A stretch of DNA of 64,000 nucleotides from Drechslera avenae. Taxonomy: Eukaryota > Ascomycota > Dothideomycetes > Pleosporales > Pleosporaceae. Shown in pieces: positions 21,458-33,072 of this stretch. Below the pieces are notes generated by a model. That model searched no databases, was not told the DNA's origin, and saw only the letters and a list, made by a program, of their open reading frames with translations. How positions within the stretch are numbered: the stretch's first letter is position 1; each line of letters begins with the position of its first letter. Both the position numbers and the translations under genes were made by a program. The stretch covers positions 274,333-338,332 of the forward strand of contig JAXRVH010000037.1 in NCBI GenBank assembly GCA_034640345.1, written 5' to 3'.

Positions 21458-23331
21458 GGTAATCAGCTCTTTTGAATAGCTCGGGTACACATACTCTCAG
21501 TAACCCTTTTCTCTAAGCCTTGTGGCTTAGAGGGGAAACGGGGAATCATGGGATATAATGTATGTGGTAAAGAAAGTGGAAAGTGGCAAGGTGCAGTAAA
21601 TCGGGTCCAACACTCCGTTTTTTACCGTCACGGGTGTTTTTTTCCTTTTCTTGGTAGTACAAGTCGCTCCTTTGACAAAGAATTTAAAGATGTTTGGGGT
21701 CGCCCCCGCCCTGCGTAGTCGGAAGTCGTCCGAGTATTTTTTTCTTCTTCTCCCAACTCGTGCACTTGATTGCGTGATATATTAACAATCATCTGCGCGT
21801 CTTGTATGAATGGACAAACAGAGCGTTACTTGCGATGCAGCAAGCAAGGCGATGGCAGATATCATCACCTGATTCCACAACAGAGAAGAAAAGAGGTATC
21901 CGAACTCATTCCCATCGCCCTCTACAATAACGACGCCCATAGTCTCGTCTCAAGTATATCAAACCTCATTCATGATTTTGGAGTAGGCCATGAAGTTATT
22001 TCTCGCTTAGAAAGGAGGAAAAAAAAATACGACTTTCTCATGTGCAAACTCGCCCGCCTGACACGCAGGGATACCTATACAGACTCGGTGAAGTTTTCCC
22101 CCATCCCATATGCCACAATCCAAAAAGGAGGAGGAGAAGGAAAAAAGCCGCGAGTATCGAAAACAAGCAATCTATTCTCTCTCTTTTTTCCCCCGTCTTC
22201 CTGGGTTCACATCGCAAATAAGTTGCAGGGATTCCCGTCCGCGAGCAAGCCATCAGGTCCAACTCCAAGACCAAAAGGAAAAGGTGGGGAGGGGGAGGGC
22301 GCTTATACGGATAAACAAACAATTGTGCGTTCCCCTGTCGGCGACTTGGCAAACATTCGGGCTACTCGTGGTAGACTTGTGATACAAAAGTTGATAATAT
22401 CATCATGCCTGGGCAAAAGCATTTCTCTTCTTCCCCTTCTTACACCTTACAGCTTACGATTCTACGGCTAGACCTTGCGATAAACACAGATTAACAAAGA
22501 AAAATACAGGCTTTCAAGACGTAAAAAGGGTGTGTGTGAGAATTAGCACCAGTGCTGTGGGGGTTCATGATACAACGACCTGGCGATGGCTAGGACTAAG
22601 TTGGCACTACTTCTTCGCTGGACTACAGCGTGGTAAAGAAAGTAAAAGCCGCCCTTGGAGCAACGAGACGGTGGTTAGATGTAATACGGCGTCTTTGGAG
22701 TTTTGGTTCTTCATACGAAGAGTACGGTTACGGTTACGGTTACTACGACTCTCTCTCTCTCTCTCTCTTTTTCTCTGTGCAGAATTTGAAGATACATAAC
22801 ATGTTCAAGGAACCCACGGGGCCGGAATTGGATCCTAAACCTAGAAGCGGACTGTGTCTGAGCCGGGTTTTGTAAGGCTGTGGGGGCGGGGGGCTATATT
22901 AAGCATAGCTAAGAAGCAGAATAGAGAGACTAGATGACAAGGATAGGAGGAGGAGGGAGAGAGAGAGAGAGTAAGAGGAGGAACTAGAAGCTATTGGGCG
23001 TTATTTTGGGGGTTAGCTACAACACAAAAGAGGATAATTACCAGGTAATATATAACTTGATTTGCTTTTCTCGTAGAGACTACAGAGATGAACTAAAAAA
23101 GAGTGGGTTTGATCTATCTATCATGTACCTGAGCTGATCGAAGGATGAGAGGAACTAGGGCTTGAAAACACACTCCCAAAGAACATCAAGGTGAGTTGTA
23201 TAGATATTAGTATTATGTAGCAAATCCAGTCATGTATATAATCTTCTCTTCGTCTTTTTGCTCAGTCTCCCGCCCCTGTGTAATCACACAGTCATTCGTA
23301 CCCATCTCCTTCACAGCAACTCACGCCCACC
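21458..23331. other. Convergent intergenic region, secreted protein / ERG7
   Basis: 1.9 kb between convergent genes. It includes a palindromic CTAAGCCTTGTGGCTTAG at 21514-21531 shortly after the secreted protein gene, a possible 3'-end hairpin, and a CT tract near 22748-22767. A 233-codon frame at 21770-22471 starts at a non-ATG codon and has a composition unlike the neighbouring proteins. Confidence 0.5.
21514..21531 (+). repeat. Inverted repeat downstream of the secreted protein gene
   Basis: CTAAGCC, then a four-base loop, then GGCTTAG: perfect seven-base arms, 57 bp past the stop codon. It could form a hairpin in the 3' UTR. Function unknown. Confidence 0.55.
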
Positions 23332-25748
23332 TCAAAACAGCGCATCATCTCCAAAGGCCTTGGCATACATACCGAGCGCCTTTATCGGAAAGATGAACTT
23401 GTAGTTTGGATAAGAAATCATACTACCACACACACAACATACGTTAGCACATTTTCCCCAAATCACATCATAATATAAACATCACAACTTACCAAGACTT
23501 ATTAAACACCCCCTCAATCGCCTCCTGCAGCCACTCTCCATTCTTCTGTTGTCTCTCCATGATCAGCCTAACCGCCTTCTGCAGCGGCGCCTTTTCGGGA
23601 TATCCACCCTCAATCAAGGCAATAATCACCCACGCAGTCTGCACAACTTGGCTCTTCGGGTGCTGATTCCAAACACCCTGTTCGCAACTCTTATACGTCT
23701 CACCCCAGCCGCCATCTTCCATCTGGCGGTCGAGGAAGAACTGACAGGCGCGGCGGACACGCTCGCTATTGTTGTATTGCTCGCCAGAGCACTTGAGCGA
23801 CTCGAGAGCAAACATGCCGGCGTAGGTGAAACAGATGCCCCAGCTACCGTACCAGGAGCCGTCTGGGCGCTGCGAGTTGCGAATGTAGGCTACGGCGCGG
23901 TCCCGGAAGGCGGTAATTTCTTGGGTGCGATAGGTGGGGAAGTGGGTTTGGAACATGTGGAGAGCGGTTACGACGGCGGTGGTGCATTCGGGGTAGTCGT
24001 ATTCAATCATGATTCTGCCAAAGACTTCGGCGGCGTTGAGGTGCTCTAGCAACTCGCTGCCGCGCGTGGGCTCGTAGCTGGCGACGCCGCCGGATGCGTT
24101 TTGCATGGTGAGGAGCACGTCAATGGCTTGTTTCATGCGGCTGGCGTTGACGAGCTCGGGGTACTCATTTCTATTTTGCAGGATGAGAATGCTCTTGAGG
24201 GCTTCGGACGTGCAGTCGCTGACTGTGTAGCCTTGTTTGCGTGTGCTGAAACCCCAGGCACCTTTGCGTTGTTGGCGATAGCATGCATGCTGATCTCTAC
24301 TCTCCTCAAGTATTTGCTGGTCTTCCAGAAACTCGAGGACTTTGGTAAGCATCGGTGCCCACTTCTTATCTTTGGAGAAACCGCAGGACTCTACGGCCTG
24401 GGCGACAAACGCAGTGTCCCATGTTTGCACTCCATTTGTCCCGTTCATGAGCATGCCCTCGTCCTTGACCCACAAGAACTCTGGAAGCGTCTTGAGATGC
24501 TCCTTGAACGCGTGGCAGTTGGGGCCGTCTCTAATATACGCACACAAGGTGTTCATGGGTCCGTTAACCGGGCCCAGATTTGCATAGTCGGTATTCGCAT
24601 CCTCGGCTTCGATAAGCCACCATACATGCTCTTCGGCGCGTTTCACCATCCAATTAGGTCGAAGGTAGGGAATCCAAACAGCGACCACGAACCAAAACAG
24701 AAACTCGAGGTACCATGTCTTTGGATGGTAGTTATCTGTGTCGGCTATTGTGTTCCGCCGAGAGTCAAAGTTGATTGTCTCGTACGGTTCCATCAACAGC
24801 TCTGCACGTAGCTGGCGCGTCAAGTCATTCAATGGGTATGACCATTTCCTCGAGTAGATGAACGACATGGGCAAAAACACCTGTCGCATGTGTATCCACC
24901 ACCGCCAAGGAGCGATAGGGACCCAATCTGGAAGCAGCCACAACTCAGGCGGACAAGGATTGACGACATCCCAATGTGTCACACCCAGTACGCTCAGCCA
25001 GAACTTTGCCCAGTGCGGTGCGTTCAACGCACCACCCAGTTTCCAAAGCGTCTTACGTGCCTTGATCATTCTCGGGTCTTCTGCGTCCGCGCCCAGCAAC
25101 CTGAGTACAGTGTAGTTCATGGCCGTCCCGAATACGGTACTCTCCCCCTCAATGTGTAACCCCCACCCACCATCTTCAGGATGGGCTCGCGCAAAAAGGT
25201 AGTTTTTGATCTCGATCGCATGCGAAGCCGGCACCGGTGTCTCGGTGACGTACCAGGTGATGACGAGGCCCGGCAGGAGAAACATAGGGCCTCCATATTC
25301 GCAACCCCAGTTTCCAGGAGGAAGTTGGAGTTGGGAGAAGAAGGAGAGACCATTGGCGGCAGCTTCGAGGGGCGTCTTTGCGGGCTTGAGATCTGGCTGT
25401 GCCTGAATTATTCAATGTCAGTCTCACGTCAGTCCAGGGGGTGGGGGGGATGCACAACTATGGGAAGCTTAATCGAGCGAGGCGCAAACATACCGTATCA
25501 AGGCCCAAAAAATACTTGTCCGCTGTGCTTTGCGGCCACGCCTTGATATCCTCGTCGCTGGTCAGGTAATGCCATGTTTGACATCCGCGGTCGTCCTTTA
25601 GCCTCCATCGCGAGTAGTCCGTCTTCTCATGTCCCTCCTTGCTCTTGACCACTCCAACGGCGTCGTTTATTATCTTCTGGCTCACGCCGCGCTTTGTGAC
25701 TCCGTTAGTTGTGCCATTGGTGTGCGGCATCGTGTATATTTCGTTCAT
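23332..25748 (-). CDS. ERG7: Lanosterol synthase (oxidosqualene cyclase) Erg7
   Basis: Three exons on the minus strand: 25748-25494, 25402-23493, 23422-23332, giving 751 aa (yeast Erg7 is 731). Intron phases match, and the last 91-bp exon supplies CMISYPNYKFIFP...FGDDALF after NKS. The enzyme cyclises 2,3-oxidosqualene to lanosterol, the committed step to ergosterol, on lipid droplet or ER membranes. The catalytic acid lies in VSDCTSE (Asp about residue 481; DCTAE in yeast). QW-type repeats are visible, for example DGGWGLHIEGEST, PDGSWYGSWG, EDGGWGETYKSC and KNGEWLQ. A second in-frame Met is present at residue 7. No other sterol gene is adjacent, apart from a DUF1295 protein about 5.5 kb away. 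Confidence 0.96.
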
Positions 25749-26985
25749 CAGACTCGGTTATCGTCTTGGGCTCATTTCAAGGTCATGGAGAAGTTGTGGT
25801 AGGACAGTTGTATACTTTTGTTGCGGTGAAGTGCCCTGAATCGCCGATCTTGGCAGCGACGCGTGAACTACAGGCGCGACAGCGGTAACTATTGGACAAG
25901 ACTACAATCAACTTCCCGTGGCAGCGTACCTATGGAATTCTATTCAGACTTGTGCAAGTCGAATTCGCATTCAGTAGTTCAACACGTGCAAGTCAGTGCT
26001 ATGCAGAAGCTTTCGTTTAAGGGCCCCAAAAGTCTATAAGCCCCCGAATTTCAACCTCGGACTAAATCCGCGTAAACCTCCATCCTTACAGCGTCATACA
26101 ACTATGCGATGATGTATTCCATCGCCCCCTTGATCCATGCCCACTCTTCGTCTCGGCGCTCCCGGTCACCAGACCCTCTCTCTCGTCAAAACTTCCTCGC
26201 CACATTACAGACGCCGAGCTTCGCCCTTGCTTGGCAGGCACTCCCGCCACTGGCGACAAATCATATCCATCTCGGCTCAGGGCACACTGCATAGCCGCCC
26301 CCTTTCTGCTTCAAGACAATGAGCGCACCTGCGCACAGTGCACCCTCGTTTGCAGGACGGAGATGACGGAAATGCAAAGATCCGACGCCGGGTATCTTCA
26401 ATGGTGGAGACGACGATGATCAGAGACGCAATGATTAGTCAGCGCATAGACTTTCGGTAGGATTAATGCTTGTGTATTTGCATTACGCCGCGTAATCGTG
26501 GGATCGAGTCTATACAGAATGAGACGATGTGTGTGTGTGTGTGTGTGTGTACTCAATCAGAGCAGAACAAAAAGCCACCAGGGCGTGCATATCGCATTGC
26601 CCACGCGCACTCAAGTTGAGGAAAAGACTTTGCTGATCCAAAATAAATGCGCAAAGCTCGTGATTCCCAGAGACGAGATTGTCTCTAGATAGACGCTGCA
26701 TAAAAAGTAAACAAGGCCATGCAATGCCAAACAAAAGACCGCTCATGTGCTGAAGGAATTGAGAAAGAAGAAAAAAGAGAGAAAAAAAGAAGAAAAAGAT
26801 AATCGGATTTTGCCGAAGAGCGCTGGCGCCCGTCACATGACCAAAGAAAAGGTCTTCGTCTCGTGTACTTTGTGCGAACGTTGTAGTAGTAGTAGTAAAA
26901 ATCGTTGTTTCGGGTATCGCAGAAGAAAAAAGTAACCATCCTCTCTCTCTCTCAACAAGCAACCCGCGGCTCCCCATGGTCATTC
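25749..26985. other. ERG7 promoter region and 3' flank of next gene
   Basis: 1.2 kb. Upstream of ERG7 it contains the 9-bp direct repeat GTGCAAGTC at 25952-25960 and 25986-25994, the second copy preceded by ACAC to form CACGTGC. Further on are a GT dinucleotide tract and a run of A/G-rich sequence near 26760-26800. No gene supported; a 61-codon frame near 26109 is not convincing. Confidence 0.5.
26528..26550 (+). repeat. GT dinucleotide microsatellite
   Basis: Uninterrupted TG/GT run of about 23 bp in non-coding sequence. Confidence 0.85.
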
Positions 26986-28089
26986 CTAGTCACTAAGGTC
27001 AGGATTCGCAACAAAGAGGCGCGTTCCCATGGTCATAGTTCTCTCGTCTACACTTCCTCTCCTCACCAGATCATCTTTGCTGCCCTTGTGTTCTGTTACG
27101 GGCGGCTTCAGCATACCTGGGGCGGGCATCTGACCCACTTCGCCAAAGTTTCTTTCCCCACTACTTCCACTACCGCTGCTGAGATTTGTTTTTGTCTTGT
27201 GGAAGTAGCTATTGTCGTTGGGAGCATTGACGTCGTACTCGGCTGGTGAAGGTGTGGGCTCCTCTTTGAGATCGGCGAGCTCGCCGTCAGAATGTTGCGG
27301 TGGTGTGCTGTTGGAAGATATACGGCCGGCCGGGTTGGCGTACGACATGCGACGTCCGGAGCCCACGGAGCTGCGGCCTGAGCCGGTACGGTGGTGGTAC
27401 TGGCCTCCGTTCTTGACTGAGCCCGCGTCTTCGTCGTCGCCCTCGTCGACTTCCGAGGCACTCAGACGCATGGGCACACCCGAGCCAGCATACGTCACTG
27501 GTGCGTATAGTGACGCTTTAGGCAGGCCGTGGTGACGGCCAATCTTGGATCGCACGCCGCCAGCCATGCTGGACCCTCCCGAAGCACTCCGTGGGGGAAC
27601 GTGGTGTGGCCCGCCTGCGACCTCCATGTTTGCGCGCATCTTGGCCTGTCGTTGCTGTGCGAGCATGCGTGGGTCTTCGTACTGGGCGCGGTCACACCAG
27701 ACTGTGGCCTTTTGTTTCCGCATTAGGGCAACGTACGAGGTGGGCGAGTTGCCACCGGAACGCGTGGACGAGGAGCGGCGGAGGGTGCCGCTGTTGGAGC
27801 GGTTGGGTGTGCCCGTCGTCGAGCTGGTCGACGACGTGGGCGTACGGCGGAGGCCCGTCTGGTACTGGGTTGGGTACTGCGAATTCATGCTGGCGGCTGT
27901 CGTGGGCGATTGCACGGGAAAGACGCCTGAGCTGGTGGTGCGGGTCCGCGAGTGGCCTGGCTGGATTGTGTCGTAGACTTGGTGAGGCGGGGGCCGCACT
28001 GCGATGCCGGGGTTTGCTATGGGCTTGCGGCGAAGCGGAACAGCCCCGTAGGTGGGCTGCTGTGGTGGTTGCGCGACGATGGCCTGCAT
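26986..28089 (-). CDS. Conserved low-complexity fungal protein
   Basis: Single exon, 367 aa, ATG at 28089. The protein is rich in Ser, Pro, Gly and Arg and looks mostly disordered. One ordered, strongly charged block stands out near residues 115-150: PTSYVALMRKQKATVWCDRA followed by DPRMLAQQRQAKMRA. That block has the feel of a conserved short domain, but I cannot name it. The C-terminus carries EHKGSKDDLVRRGSVDERT and ends in RLFVANPDLSD. Runs of SxxS and RRxS suggest phosphorylation. Function unknown. It is on the same strand as ERG7 and has a long, gene-free upstream region. Confidence 0.75.
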   Translation of the reverse strand: MQAIVAQPPQQPTYGAVPLRRKPIANPGIAVRPPPHQVYDTIQPGHSRTRTTSSGVFPVQSPTTAASMNSQYPTQYQTGLRRTPTSSTSSTTGTPNRSNSGTLRRSSSTRSGGNSPTSYVALMRKQKATVWCDRAQYEDPRMLAQQRQAKMRANMEVAGGPHHVPPRSASGGSSMAGGVRSKIGRHHGLPKASLYAPVTYAGSGVPMRLSASEVDEGDDEDAGSVKNGGQYHHRTGSGRSSVGSGRRMSYANPAGRISSNSTPPQHSDGELADLKEEPTPSPAEYDVNAPNDNSYFHKTKTNLSSGSGSSGERNFGEVGQMPAPGMLKPPVTEHKGSKDDLVRRGSVDERTMTMGTRLFVANPDLSD

Positions 28090-28413
28090 CTTGGAGTGGT
28101 GAATTGATTGCCTGGGTGGACAGCCCTGGCTGACACTAAGCAGTTGCTCCCTCGCTTCACTGGCAGCAGACGGCGTGAAACACGGATCGGCGCCCTGACG
28201 TCAAGGCGAACTGTGTGGTTGGTAAAACAAGCAACTATTGTTGAATGAGTGCGCCCTGGGTAGCCGTCAAGCACGCGGCAGAGAGGAGCCGGAGTTTATG
28301 TAGATGAATGGCAATATGGCGGGTGTGCTTGGCTTGGCGCCCCGCTTGCGTCGATGTCGCTGCAGCCCTGCAGTGCCAATGCACCGACTTCCCACTGCTT
28401 CCGGCAGTCGGCT

Positions 28414-28433
28414 GAGGTGAGGTGAGGTGAGGT
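28414..28433 (+). repeat. Pentamer tandem repeat (GAGGT)4
   Basis: Four exact GAGGT copies upstream of the low-complexity protein gene. Confidence 0.8.
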
Positions 28434-28870
28434 GCGGCGCGGCAATGGCAAATCAATTCGCGATGCTGGCCGTGCTGGTGATATTTGGCCGGCGGGAGTG
28501 GGTGGCTTTGTCGAGCCCCGCGGGAGAGTTGGAGGGCACGAGTGGGCGAGGTTAGCGACAGGGAACCAAGATGGCGGGCGGTCGTCCGGGTAGTGTGGGC
28601 AATTCTTTGGCCGGCAGCAGGGAGAGCGAGGATACGGACGCTGGTTCTAAAGAAAGCCGTCAGCACATGGCGAACACGAGCCATTTCAGTGTTTGAGCAG
28701 GCCGGCAGACGCCAGCTAATGCTTGCAACAAAGCAGCGTAGCGCATGGGCACAGCGTGGGAACCAGCTTACTTACAGACAGTACAGACAGGGTAACTCGA
28801 CTCGGACTGGGCCGTCGCTAGGCTGGCAGATGGTGCGGGAGGAGCAAAAAAGGCAAAAGGCAAAAGGGCA

Positions 28871-28894
28871 GTTGGCGTTGGCGTTGGCGTTGGC
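28871..28894 (+). repeat. Hexamer tandem repeat (GTTGGC)4
   Basis: Four exact GTTGGC copies preceded by an imperfect AAAAGGC repeat. Confidence 0.8.
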
Positions 28895-31207
28895 GCAGCT
28901 CTGCACAATATACTGCACAGCAATGTGTGGATTGAGGCGGCCGCAACGAGGAAGACGCCGTGTCTTGTATCTTGGCCGCCGTCCGTCACAGCCGTCGACA
29001 GGCCCATGGCGCTAGAAAGGCGTGAGCCGACACTTGGGAACCACTTCTCCACCCCCCAAAAACCGTCAATGACGAAAGGCCCACGTCTGGCTGCTCCGCC
29101 CGTGGCGTGCTCGGACTCGCCTTGGTTGCACGGCCATAGCAGCGCTGTGATAACGCCACAAAAACCGGAATCCAGCTGGTTGTATACATCGACTGCCCTC
29201 ATAACTGACGGCTCACGACGCTGCCTTTGGGCCCTGTCGGCCGATTCACCCTGGCACATGGCCAACATGGTCAAATTCCCATTTTCTGCATGCGCACACT
29301 CGCTATCGAATCATGGCTAAACGTGGTGGCTCGAGCAGTTTGCGGGCGCGGCTGGCATTTGCATCATGGCCTTTTTGGTTGCATTCGCCTGCCTACTCAA
29401 ACATTACTTTGCTTTGCGAGTGCTACACTACTGAACAATACCCGTGACGACCTGCTGACTGACCTGCCCGCCATGTTTCATCCCCCCCAGGCCGGGCCTC
29501 GTCAATACGAAGCCATGACCTCAAGCGACGTCAAACGCCTCATCACACCAACCGTGGTACCACCATCAACACCGGCTCCATGACTGCCATGCCTCAGCCC
29601 GGCACCCATCTACTACCAGGATTCCACCAAGGCCCCAGCACTAGCCTGAGGCAAATCATCACGTTTCACTCGCAACGCCTCCCGGACTTCCCTAACGTAC
29701 TGTGACGAACGGCCTGCTTGAGCCTCTCACTGCCTTTGCCGACAAGGTCTTAGTGGGGTTGCTATGCATTGTCGATGCACCACCAGCCGTTCCCCGCTCT
29801 CTAGCACCGCTCACTCGCCCAACCATCCACCACCAGCCGAACCACCTCGAGATCGCAATCTCTGCTGCTAGAAACATCCAAACCAAAAAAAATCTGTTGA
29901 GCCTCCGCATCCTCACACCACGCGCGGTTATTTTTTGCCCTCAAACACCCGCCTCGGTCATGGCCGAATCTTCTAGCACGACCATAGTGGCCCCCCCCTC
30001 AGCCACCTCCTGATCATCAATATATCACCTGCGTTTCCGATCAAACGTCGATATAAGTAGATTTTAGGTGGAGATACGAGGCACGCTGCAATGTATTTCT
30101 GGAAATTCTTTGGATGCAACACAGATCGTACGTTGCGCACCAGGCGGAGATGCACCTGTGGCGTCGCATCCCAGAGCGACATCGCGCCGCCAGCCCGGCG
30201 AGCGAAGAGGACCCTGAAAAGCCGAGTGAGGGCTTATTTTTTTTTTACACAACAATACGGCAGATCATTGCTACATGTGCCGGCGGCTTTTTGTAACCCC
30301 GCGTTCGATGTTTCTTCGGCTTGGAGCGAATGACCTATACGAGGCTGCTGCACGTAAGCCCTTATCGTATCGTATTGCTTTCAGCTTCAATGAGCCTTTG
30401 AAGATTGATAAGAACATGGCGGTCGCTGCTCCTACAGGTTCGTGCTAACATACCCTTACCAAGCAACGCCAACTCGAGCCGGCATTGGCCTGCCTTTGCC
30501 CGTGACTAGTCGTCGTCGGCCTGCTCACGTCCACACCACACACCAGCTGGGGAGCAAATTCCTCACTCAGCCAAACAGGTCCCACCCGCTCGGATAGAGG
30601 GCTGTCGCACAACGTCTGCAGATCTCTCGCGTCTGCATGTCAGATCGTACACCATCTTTCCTTCTGCTTACCCAGTTTTACCCTCTCGACGTTAGCGAGC
30701 TGGTGTGCGAGTAATGCCCCTTGACCACGGCATGTGTGAGCACAGCACATGCGCACGGCTGATGCCGTGCTAACGAAAACTGCACCTGCATCGTGCTACG
30801 ACGAGTGGATAGCATGTCCCCATTTGCGAGTTATCGTTATCGTGAGATGCCGCTTTGGGAGATGAGCTTGCACTCTGTTGGCAGATGAGCCGGTTGTTTG
30901 CACACTAGGCTTCGGAGATTGCTGGCTTGGCCGGTGATTGCTATGGTCGGCCCATGTGCGGCTGGTTGATGAATTGTGTATGGAATTGATGGTTGTCCTG
31001 TGCGTTGGCCATCTAGGTCGTACACACAATGATCAATTTTGCTGTGCTTGCACAAAACTATCCATCCATGAGGTAAAGCGCGAGAACAAACTTGAATTAG
31101 CACGTACATGTTCGTACGACTGTAATATCTTCTTCACGGATGTGTCGGAGCCGGACAGTCGGGCATCCGGAATCCAATCAAGTCCTCCAGTACCATGCGT
31201 ATCTGAC

Positions 31208-32131
31208 CTAGTATACATACGGTATCAACTTATATGGTGTCTTGCGCTTAAACTCCTCCCACTGACTGCCATAGCGCTTTTCGCAGTACTCGTTCAGAAC
31301 GGGAATGGCACGGCTCGTGAAATCCCAGACGAAGAAAGCTGCGACCAGCGCTCCCAATGTGTAGCCTCCACCGACCATGGCGTATCTATACGTGGTTAGT
31401 AAAAAGAGACTCCATGTCGCATACATCAAGGAATGCATGCAAATTCTTCGCTTCCGCACGTACCCCGCTCTCCAGATTGTGTATGCCCCGTAGTTGATGT
31501 GGCGAGCAAAGCTCCACAAGCCGCCCGTGTACACCTTGCCCTTGTTCTCCGGGTCGGCCTTGAATCTCTTGCGTTGGATCTCCGCAATGAGCTCAGTCAC
31601 GATACCAACCACGTACATGGAGCCGCCGATAAGTAATGCCGGCTGCGGAAACTCACTCTCAGTCGAGGCAGATGTCGCGGAGATGAGGAAGGCATAACTG
31701 GCTAAACTGTTGAATACGCCGTTAAAGACCGCCACGCCAATGGCCCCGTTGACTGGCATTGGTTCTCCTGATAATGCCGTAACCCAGATGTTCTGCTTGA
31801 CGGCTGCACCAACCGCCATGCCGAACAATGCCAATCGGTATGGTGAAAGCCTGAGGCTATCGATGAGAGATATGCCCGTACGTGTTGGAAGGCCGGGAGG
31901 TAGCGTCCTCAGCCCTACGCGATGTAAGAGCGACGTGCCAAGGCCATGAGCAAGAATCGAGTATTGGAGATAGGGTTCAACGGCACGGGCTACAAAGAAG
32001 GTTGCTTTACCAACTGGTGTGGGAGTGTAATCACCACGCGCAATCAAGTCTTTCTTCTTAGCCGCCTCTGAGCGAGGATCCGGTAAACTTTCTCGTTCGG
32101 TTGGCATTGCTAATATAAGAGCTACTGTCAT
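31208..32131 (-). CDS. DUF1295 / steroid-reductase-fold membrane protein
   Basis: Two exons: 32131-31464 and 31385-31208, giving 281 aa. The 78-bp intron (donor GTACGT, branch CTAAC, acceptor TATAG) is a multiple of three without an in-frame stop. An alternative ATG at 32107 (MPTERESLP) is equally plausible and would remove eight residues. Several hydrophobic segments are visible, for example LALFGMAVGAAV, LLIGGSMYVVGIVTELIAEI and GGYTLGALVAAFFVW. The C-terminal signature RHINYGAYTIWRAGYA, then NEYCEKRYGSQWEEFKRKTPYKLIPYVY split over its length, matches the DUF1295/isoprenylcysteine-methyltransferase-like fold, in which this region binds the cofactor. Substrate unknown; a lipid or sterol is an inference. 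It is divergent from the ligase-like gene. Confidence 0.82.
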   Translation of the reverse strand: MTVALILAMPTERESLPDPRSEAAKKKDLIARGDYTPTPVGKATFFVARAVEPYLQYSILAHGLGTSLLHRVGLRTLPPGLPTRTGISLIDSLRLSPYRLALFGMAVGAAVKQNIWVTALSGEPMPVNGAIGVAVFNGVFNSLASYAFLISATSASTESEFPQPALLIGGSMYVVGIVTELIAEIQRKRFKADPENKGKVYTGGLWSFARHINYGAYTIWRAGYVRKRRICMHSLMYATWSLFLLTTYRYAMVGGGYTLGALVAAFFVWDFTSRAIPVLNEYCEKRYGSQWEEFKRKTPYKLIPYVY

Positions 32132-33072
32132 CTATCAGTATACGTGAGAGGGGGGGGGCGCGTACAGCGCGGAGTACACTACCTAGGTACGAGTTGATTG
32201 GCCCGATCGGTAGGCGATGGTGTCGCCTACAATATTCCACTTATAACAAAGACTTTGTAAGTCGTTTTGTGCACCTGCGAGTTTCGAAGATGATTTGCGG
32301 GGGCAGACCTTGGAAAATTGAGACATGAATCATGACGTCAAAGGTCTGGGTTACCGAGCTAACGGAAGGTTGATCATATGCAAGGCACCGTGATATATGC
32401 TTCGCCTAGTGATGATTGACAGCCTTGGCGAGGCTTTTTGTATATAATACAGAACTGTTGCGGTTGAAGTAGTTCGAGCCGAGTTCGAGCTGTACCCCGC
32501 ATTGAGCTTCTCGGCGCGTGTTCCCGTGATGTGCTAGATTGGCGCGATGGACAAAGAGCATCATCCCTTCTTTCACCACGACTTGATTTTTGGGTATATA
32601 TTCTAAAAATCCATTGTTTATGTCTATTGTTCTGCTGGATGCTTCCGGTATATCTTAGCAGCTCTCGATCGCCACAGTGATTGCACAATCGTGGACAAAC
32701 TTCAACCCTTACCACACACCTCTTGCTATCTCTGCATATCTGCACATCTGTATATAGCACTTGCACGACTATGGCGATGATGACAAGTTTATGATTACGT
32801 GAACTTATCAATAACCAACCTCTACGATATAGACAGAGTGAATTCCAGTACCCACAACTTCAAGGGCTTCCAAGTACGGACGTTATCTGGGTACAGTGGA
32901 AAGCAGTAGTACCCAATAGCAGTGAATTGGGTGTTTATATTTTCTTCCAGGTACATTCGGGGCAATTGTAATGCGCTTGCTCTTGTATATTTCAACTCAA
33001 ATCCCCGATACACTCAGTCTTAACAAGTTCAACCCAACATCACTTTGTTACTAATCAATCTCTCCCTGATAT
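32132..33072. other. Divergent intergenic region, DUF1295 / ligase-like gene
   Basis: About 940 bp holding two promoters. A G-run (about 32149-32158) lies close to the DUF1295 start. No coding feature seen; the 145-codon frame at 32374-32811 is unrecognisable. Confidence 0.5.

Larger units (their letters stand above)
28090..31207. other. 3.1-kb gene-poor region with minisatellites
   Basis: Upstream of a minus-strand gene and downstream of another. It contains two short tandem repeats (28414-28433 and 28871-28894). Open frames exist on both strands (for example 28485-29015 and 28768-29274), overlap each other and encode nothing recognisable. It may include a long 5' UTR or regulatory region. 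Confidence 0.45.

Noticed and set aside
21770..22471. 233-codon open frame between the secreted protein and ERG7
   Set aside because: Non-ATG start, no recognisable domain, composition unlike neighbours, and an open frame on the opposite strand.
28485..29274. Frames of 176 and 168 codons upstream of the low-complexity protein
   Set aside because: Opposite-strand overlap and repeat-derived residues (ALALALA from GTTGGC repeats).
23332..32131. Possible sterol or terpenoid gene cluster (ERG7 plus DUF1295 protein)
   Set aside because: Only two possibly lipid-related genes about 5.5 kb apart with an unrelated gene between; no P450, prenyltransferase or transporter.
32460..32500. Possible tRNA B-box-like GTTCGAGCC words
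   Set aside because: No A-box or cloverleaf pairing at a suitable distance.
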